NCBI GenBank assembly: GCA_004794785.1
Contig: SJOL01001452.1
Coordinates: 310,001-374,000 of the forward strand
Length of the DNA: 64,000 nucleotides
Direction of reading: 5' to 3'
DNA from: Opisthorchis felineus
Lineage: Eukaryota > Platyhelminthes > Trematoda > Opisthorchiida > Opisthorchiidae
Shown here: piece by piece, positions 60,066 to 64,000 of the stretch
How the letters are laid out: the number at the start of each line of letters is the position of its first letter
Position numbering within the stretch: position 1 is the first letter of the stretch
Program-made: the position numbers and the translations under genes
Notes under the pieces: generated by a model
What the model was told of the DNA's origin: nothing
The model's input: only the letters and a program-made list of their open reading frames with translations
Databases searched by the model: none

Positions 60066-61667
60066 TGGGTAAGTTACCAGGTTGATCGGGTTCTAAAGCA
60101 GTCAGGAAATCAATCCGTGAGATTTCTTATGACTAGCCGACTTTATCAGTGCCGGGTATCGGTCTGAAGTTCCTGTTTGTTGGTTAGTGGGGATGGCTAA
60201 CATTTTCGATAGATTGGTTAGGGGGATTGTCTTTATGCTGAACTTGGATTTCGCGGCCTTTCTTTTCCGGTCTAGGAAGCCTCAATGGAATATTCCTCTT
60301 AGGGGTCGTTCACAGATTCTGTTGGTGTGTGGGCGTCGAGGGATGCCGAGACAGTTGGACGGGGGTTGAGGGGAGGAGTGGTTGAGAGGAGCACGTCAGC
60401 AGCTTTTCAAGAAAATCCTTAATTCCACAACACTGCTACCGATTCGCGGACGTTATCTCAATCTGTAATGTTCGATCCATTGAGCAGATTATCCGGAAAC
60501 TTGTTGCAGTTGGCACTCTAAGGAGTCTATTGGTGAAAGTTTACTGTAATCGGAAAGATGGTTAAATTACAGTTAGACAGGAAAATGTGTCGTCCATTAC
60601 CCCAACACGGTTCATCTGACGTCGTCCGGTGCCACACTTTTAGGTACGGTCTTGGTTACCAAAGCTTGGTCGGCGTAGTCCCACAAAAAGCAGTTTCGCG
60701 CTATGAACGGTAGCAGTCTTCTGGAAGGTTGTGGAGGGCCAAAAGTTTGTATTTTTGGAGGTTTATGGTGTTCCTGACGATGTCTTATTCCTCGTCAGCA
60801 GAACGGAACGTTTTGTACGTTGCTGCACAACATGTAGCTGATCTTCATCGTCGAGTTCAGATATCCTATAATGGTGGCAGCGTTCGATTCTTCTTGCCAA
60901 TGGTGCCAACCGTGGTCTGACAGTTCGTAGGCCTCTATCACCTCCATTCGTGGTCTCCCATACAGCGTTGGTCACTGGAGAGTGATCAGACTAATATAGT
61001 TTCCTGCCCCTCCAGGTTAAGGTTTAAAACATGTTTGGTAACATGTTCCCTAAAAGTAGTAGGTAGTCTCACGTGGACGACCGCCGCCTTGGGACGAAGC
61101 TTTTGTTCAGAAAGCTTTAGTTAATCGTATTACTCATCCTCCTGTCTAGGTTTTGGAGTCCTGGCAACAACTTAGCCTACATAGTAGAGTGAGTCATATG
61201 AATCCTAATAATCAGCTGTGGCGTGACACCATCAGCCTTACTTGCGGTAAACAGCAAGGCGATAAACGAAAACAGGGTACTTCTAGCTACTCCCGTTTTT
61301 ATTCCACGTCATCTCATGCGTCCATTCCCACTAGTTTAAGGTCACTGTGCTGTGGATCCCGTCCGTGAGCCCTTCATTATCGCATCTAAAGAAGCGACTG
61401 ACAGCACGTCAACACCCACGTCTACCACTATGCGTCCACTCACCAGAAATCATTCTCCTGATTTTGTCACGACTTTTGATGCTCGAAATCTGAGGCAAAA
61501 AACTGCCGTGGTCCTCACAACCAGAGAAATGATGCTTCAGAGCAAGTCTAGAAATATGCCTGAAAATTCTGTCCCACAGTTCGTTTATCAGTGGACTAGA
61601 ATGAAAGACGCGAAAAGATTGAATGTTGTTTAGGTCATTTTAATTTGGGCGGATTATTATGGAATAA

Positions 61668-61770
61668 AGCGACATTAATCTACCGAGCTTTATTGGTCGA
61701 CGTTTCGGTCATCCGCTGTGGCTAACGAGTTCACCTGTCCTGTGAAGGGCCCTCTTCATTCTCTGCCGAA
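61668..61770 (-). repeat. Second possible retroelement end with GAAACGTCGACC and AATAAA
   Basis: On the minus strand the sequence passes through CACAGCGGATGACC, GAAACGTCGACC and AATAAAGCTCGGTAGATTAA. It resembles the 60.0-kb segment in having GAAACGT just before AATAAA, but otherwise differs, so it is probably another family. Polyadenylation-like signal plus the GAAACGT core suggests a retroelement 3' end. Confidence 0.42.
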
Positions 61771-62312
61771 CGCTTGGTTTTGATTTCATCCAGTGCTCGT
61801 CCGGTGAAATTAAAAACGCGGGATAATAGGGTATGGTACTGTCTATACAAGAAGATTTTATATACTCCCCCTAATCATTCTATGATACCCTATCAATAAT
61901 TCCTCGCTATATCCCTGTCTGTAATCGGGTGCTCAGTATGGTGTAAAGTAACAGCCATCGTCTATCCGATAAAGCGATTTGAGAATGGCTCACTACTTTT
62001 GTAACAATGAGTTTCGACGCTAGTACTGTCGCTCCTACACAACACCGCTGTTGAAATTTTTTTCAACGTCCGCTATTGTCCAGGGGGTGAATTCTATATC
62101 AGAGATGTAAAGTGACGCCGTTCTTGATTACTTTTGTTTTTATCCTGGGTATACAGCTATTCCCACATTGTGAGAATCAATAAATTTTACAGGAGGGTTT
62201 ATTCCTTAATTAAAGTCATGCAATTATAAGATGGCTGTACCACGCACCATTTACCTCCCCAGCGTCCAAATTTTGTATAAGGCTTGTTTTCATTCTGCCA
62301 CGTCTTGCAAAG

Positions 62313-62615
62313 GATATCTTCAATACTGTGATTGAAATGAATCCTACCATGTACTTTCGAATCCCGTGTGAGTGGAATATTCAGCTGTGCTCAAAAACCA
62401 CTGCAGATTGTTGTCCTGTCGTCTGGCCAATGAAAACGCCTACAGAAACAGATTGTAAGAGAGGGGGTCGGAAAAAGACGGAGGAATTTTCTCCCAACAT
62501 GGCCAGATTGGTACACTTCACTGGACAGGATAAGGACCAGTATGTGAAGATGGAGAATACCAAGCAGACAACTCTGGATGGTACAAAAGAGCGCCTTACA
62601 CGTAAGCTTACCTGA
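62313..62615 (+). CDS. LARGE1: Exon 7, LARGE-like GT8: end of catalytic domain, stop or further donor
   Basis: Begins after the acceptor GTCTTGCAAAG (AG at 62311-62312). It reads DIFNTVIEMNP, then FRIPCEWNIQLC, then a lysine/proline-rich insert of about 25 residues, then ARLVHFTGQDK. The PC-x-W-N-x-QL block is standard for LARGE. HFTGQDK fits the HxxGxxK motif, whose His helps bind Mn2+ in glycogenin-type GT8 enzymes. The frame closes at TGA (62613-62615), giving exactly 100 codons. A GTAAGC donor at 62602 could instead splice on toward a GT49 domain outside the window. That would leave phase 1, unlike every other intron here, so I favour the stop only slightly. Confidence 0.84.
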   Translation, partial: DIFNTVIEMNPTMYFRIPCEWNIQLCSKTTADCCPVVWPMKTPTETDCKRGGRKKTEEFSPNMARLVHFTGQDKDQYVKMENTKQTTLDGTKERLTRKLT

Positions 62616-62839
62616 ACGTCTAATCAGACTACTTCTTCCTAACTGCTGTCTCTGACTGTCGGCCACATCGTTGGTTTGCATCAAGCCACTGAGCAGTTTC
62701 TGCAGTCTACATGAGGTATTATTTGTTCCCATTTTTCATATACATCAAAGTCTCAGTCATCAACCGGCATTCCAACCGGCATTTCATTTTCATGGCTGCA
62801 TACACCCTCATTGTGTGTTGAAAATGATTGCCATATAAG

Positions 62840-64000
62840 TTTGCCCACCTGTATACTGAAAACATACGATGTGCTTCCGAATTCAACGGCCAATTTGGAC
62901 CTCCTCAAATCTGATTTGGTCAATTGCAGCTAGCAATAAAATCACGTTAAGTTGGTTCATAATAGTCCTGTCACTAAGCAACATCTAGAAGAAATAAGAG
63001 TGATATACTGTTGACGAAGCCTGACAAAGGGGCGAGGACAGTACATATGAATGGGGATACTACATCAGAAAGATTATGCAGATCTTGAATGACACTTCGA
63101 AATTTAGCAGGGAGCAAAAGGCAAAAGACCAGACCAACCACAGCTAATAAACTGTCTGAAGCGGCTGAGGAATGAGGGTTTAATTTCTGAAGAATTATTC
63201 CAACGCCTGGAGGCTGCCGGTTCCAAAATCCCTCGACTCTATGGTCTGCCTAAGGTTCGTAAGAAAGCTGTCCCATTGACACCTATTTTGGATACGTGTA
63301 ATTCTCCATGTCACGAAACTGCCCAATGGTTTGTAGAGAATTTAGAACCTGCACGCCGACGTTTATGCCAGTACAGTCTCTGTGACACTTTCGAGTATGT
63401 GAAACTGGTGGAAGACGTTGATATTGGTTCCAAATTTATGTGCTCTTTTGACGAAAATTCTCTTTTTACCAACGCTATACTCATGGACAGCATAAACTTT
63501 ATCTGCAAGTACAGTGAGTCCTCAGACTTGATACTTCCAATCCTCACCATCTCCTTAAAAGAACTACTTCTGCTCTGTACTTTAACGTACAATTTCAACT
63601 TAATTCCACATTTGACCGACAAATCAATGGAGTTGTCATGGTCTCCCCTCTGGTTCCCTGTTGAGTGATATTTTTATGGGTAAATTGGAGCTTGGTCGAC
63701 TGAATGGAGAGATTGGACGTACGCAGTGTGACCGACGGAGCGTAGATGATATTTTTATACTGGTATCAAACCACTCCGAAATAGACGCTCTCCTGACCAA
63801 CTTCAGTCGAGCTCAGCCCTCTATTTAGTTTACATTTGAAACTGAAATTGACAACGATTTCCACTTCTTGGACGTTAAATTAGTCAACATGTCCAGAGAT
63901 CTGTTTACAGAAGGCCCATGTGGACAAAACAGCAACAAACTCCCATAGTTTTGCGCCACTGAGGCAGAAACCAACCCTAATTCACAATTTAGCTAATTTA
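62840..64000 (+). mobile_element. Penelope-like retroelement relic, running off the right edge
   Basis: Plus-strand pieces match the Penelope-like (PLE) reverse transcriptase order. TKPDKGRG lies near 63.02 kb. SEELFQRLEAAGSKIPRLYG and GLPKVRK lie at about 63.19-63.26 kb, and CSFDENSLFTN (motif A) at 63.44-63.47 kb. A motif B relic (NGVVMVSPL, about 63.62-63.65 kb) is in another frame, followed by SVDDIFIL (motif C, 63739-63762) and DFHFLDVKLV near 63.86 kb. Several frameshifts and in-frame stops are present. The GIY-YIG endonuclease that usually follows would lie outside the window. PLEs are a separate class of telomerase-related retroelements found in flatworms. Confidence 0.85.
63276..63668 (+). 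pseudogene. PLE reverse transcriptase fragment (motif A side)
   Basis: This 130-codon open stretch is the longest surviving frame of the PLE relic. It includes PILDTCNSPCHETAQWFVE, then LEPARRRLCQYSL.DTFEYV, then the motif A box SFDENSLFTN, with the catalytic Asp kept but VP after FTN replaced by AI. It shifts out of frame near 63.61 kb before motif B and ends at a stop. There is no true start; the first codon is simply where the frame opens. Confidence 0.8.

Larger units (their letters stand above)
59500..62312 (+). other. Intron 6 (about 2.8 kb)
   Basis: Between exons 6 and 7. Two segments read on the minus strand look like retroelement ends (near 60.0 and 61.7 kb). The intervening reading frames, for example 61352-61633, have no motif that I recognise. 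Confidence 0.5.
7503..62615 (+). other. LARGE1: Split gene: LARGE-like GT8 glycosyltransferase, seven exons over about 55 kb
   Basis: Gene-level entry; exons are listed separately. Seven plus-strand exons join in one frame, all six introns in phase 0, with GT donors and AG acceptors at every junction. The product has a short cytosolic tail, one membrane anchor and a family 8 glycosyltransferase domain. The order of conserved blocks follows the N-terminal, xylosyltransferase-type domain of LARGE: FY.A(E), PN..HSGI...MKL, VIVMDSD, RGLNGG, ADQDIFN, PC.WN.QL. LARGE enzymes work in the Golgi, building the xylose-glucuronate polymer matriglycan on alpha-dystroglycan. That substrate is not shown here and may differ in this animal. 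The GT49 domain of full LARGE is absent from the window. Extra exons in intron 1 (stem region) cannot be excluded. The symbol denotes family resemblance, not proven orthology; GXYLT-type GT8 enzymes are the next alternative. Confidence 0.82.

Noticed and set aside
62935..62940. AATAAA as the polyadenylation signal of the glycosyltransferase gene
   Set aside because: It lies inside the stretch that reads as the start of the Penelope-like relic, so it may be accidental. No downstream GU-rich element was obvious.
1..64000. Bacterial-style systems (operons, CRISPR, toxin-antitoxin, phage)
   Set aside because: No clustered long ORFs, ribosome-binding sites or CRISPR-like spaced repeats. Long introns with consensus splice sites show that this is eukaryotic DNA.

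Overview
The window looks like a piece of a large, repeat-rich, intron-rich animal genome, most likely a trematode flatworm. That assignment is inference. It rests on a Ty3/gypsy element with the CHCC gag box known from the CsRn1 clade of flukes, a non-LTR element of the kind common in flukes, Penelope-like remnants, AT-rich sequence, very long introns and scattered tRNA-derived SINE-like units. There are no bacterial operons, no CRISPR array, and no RNA gene I can defend.

The main content is one plus-strand protein gene spread over about 55 kb. I assembled it by eye from seven exons with consensus splice sites: 7503-7712, 29183-29491, 32106-32201, 43712-43795, 44359-44430, 59335-59499 and 62313-62615. 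All six introns lie in phase 0. The joined product (412 residues if it ends at the TGA at 62613) starts with a type II membrane anchor. It then runs through a family 8 glycosyltransferase domain in the same order as the N-terminal domain of LARGE xylosyl-/glucuronyltransferases, with a DSD metal site, GLNGG, the ADQDIFN junction, PCEWN and an HxxGxxK-type motif. The second (GT49) domain of LARGE is not in the window. The gene is therefore either GT8-only or continues past 64 kb.

Layout: 1-7502 is upstream sequence with nothing I recognise except a weak SINE-like trace. Intron 1 (7713-29182) holds SINE-like units, a composite repeat at 24.6-25.05 kb and copies of a roughly 300-bp repeat. Intron 2 is short and has a TA microsatellite. 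Intron 3 (32202-43711) carries tandem and inverted copies of the 300-bp repeat at 36.1-36.9 kb, a decayed antisense CsRn1-like gypsy element (about 38.2-42.5 kb) and a head-to-head SINE pair at 42.6-43.0 kb. Intron 4 is 563 bp. Intron 5 (44431-59334) carries a sense-strand LINE relic (about 45.9-48.1 kb), itself interrupted by the 300-bp repeat, plus further copies of that repeat. Intron 6 has possible Penelope-like ends. A decayed Penelope-like reverse transcriptase runs off the right edge.

There is one gene, so no multi-gene pathway can be read here. The other coding sequences are broken retroelements, and the shared 300-bp repeat links several regions. I did not find a convincing undescribed biological system. 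The most useful results are the reconstruction of the split glycosyltransferase gene and the structure of the repeat families.
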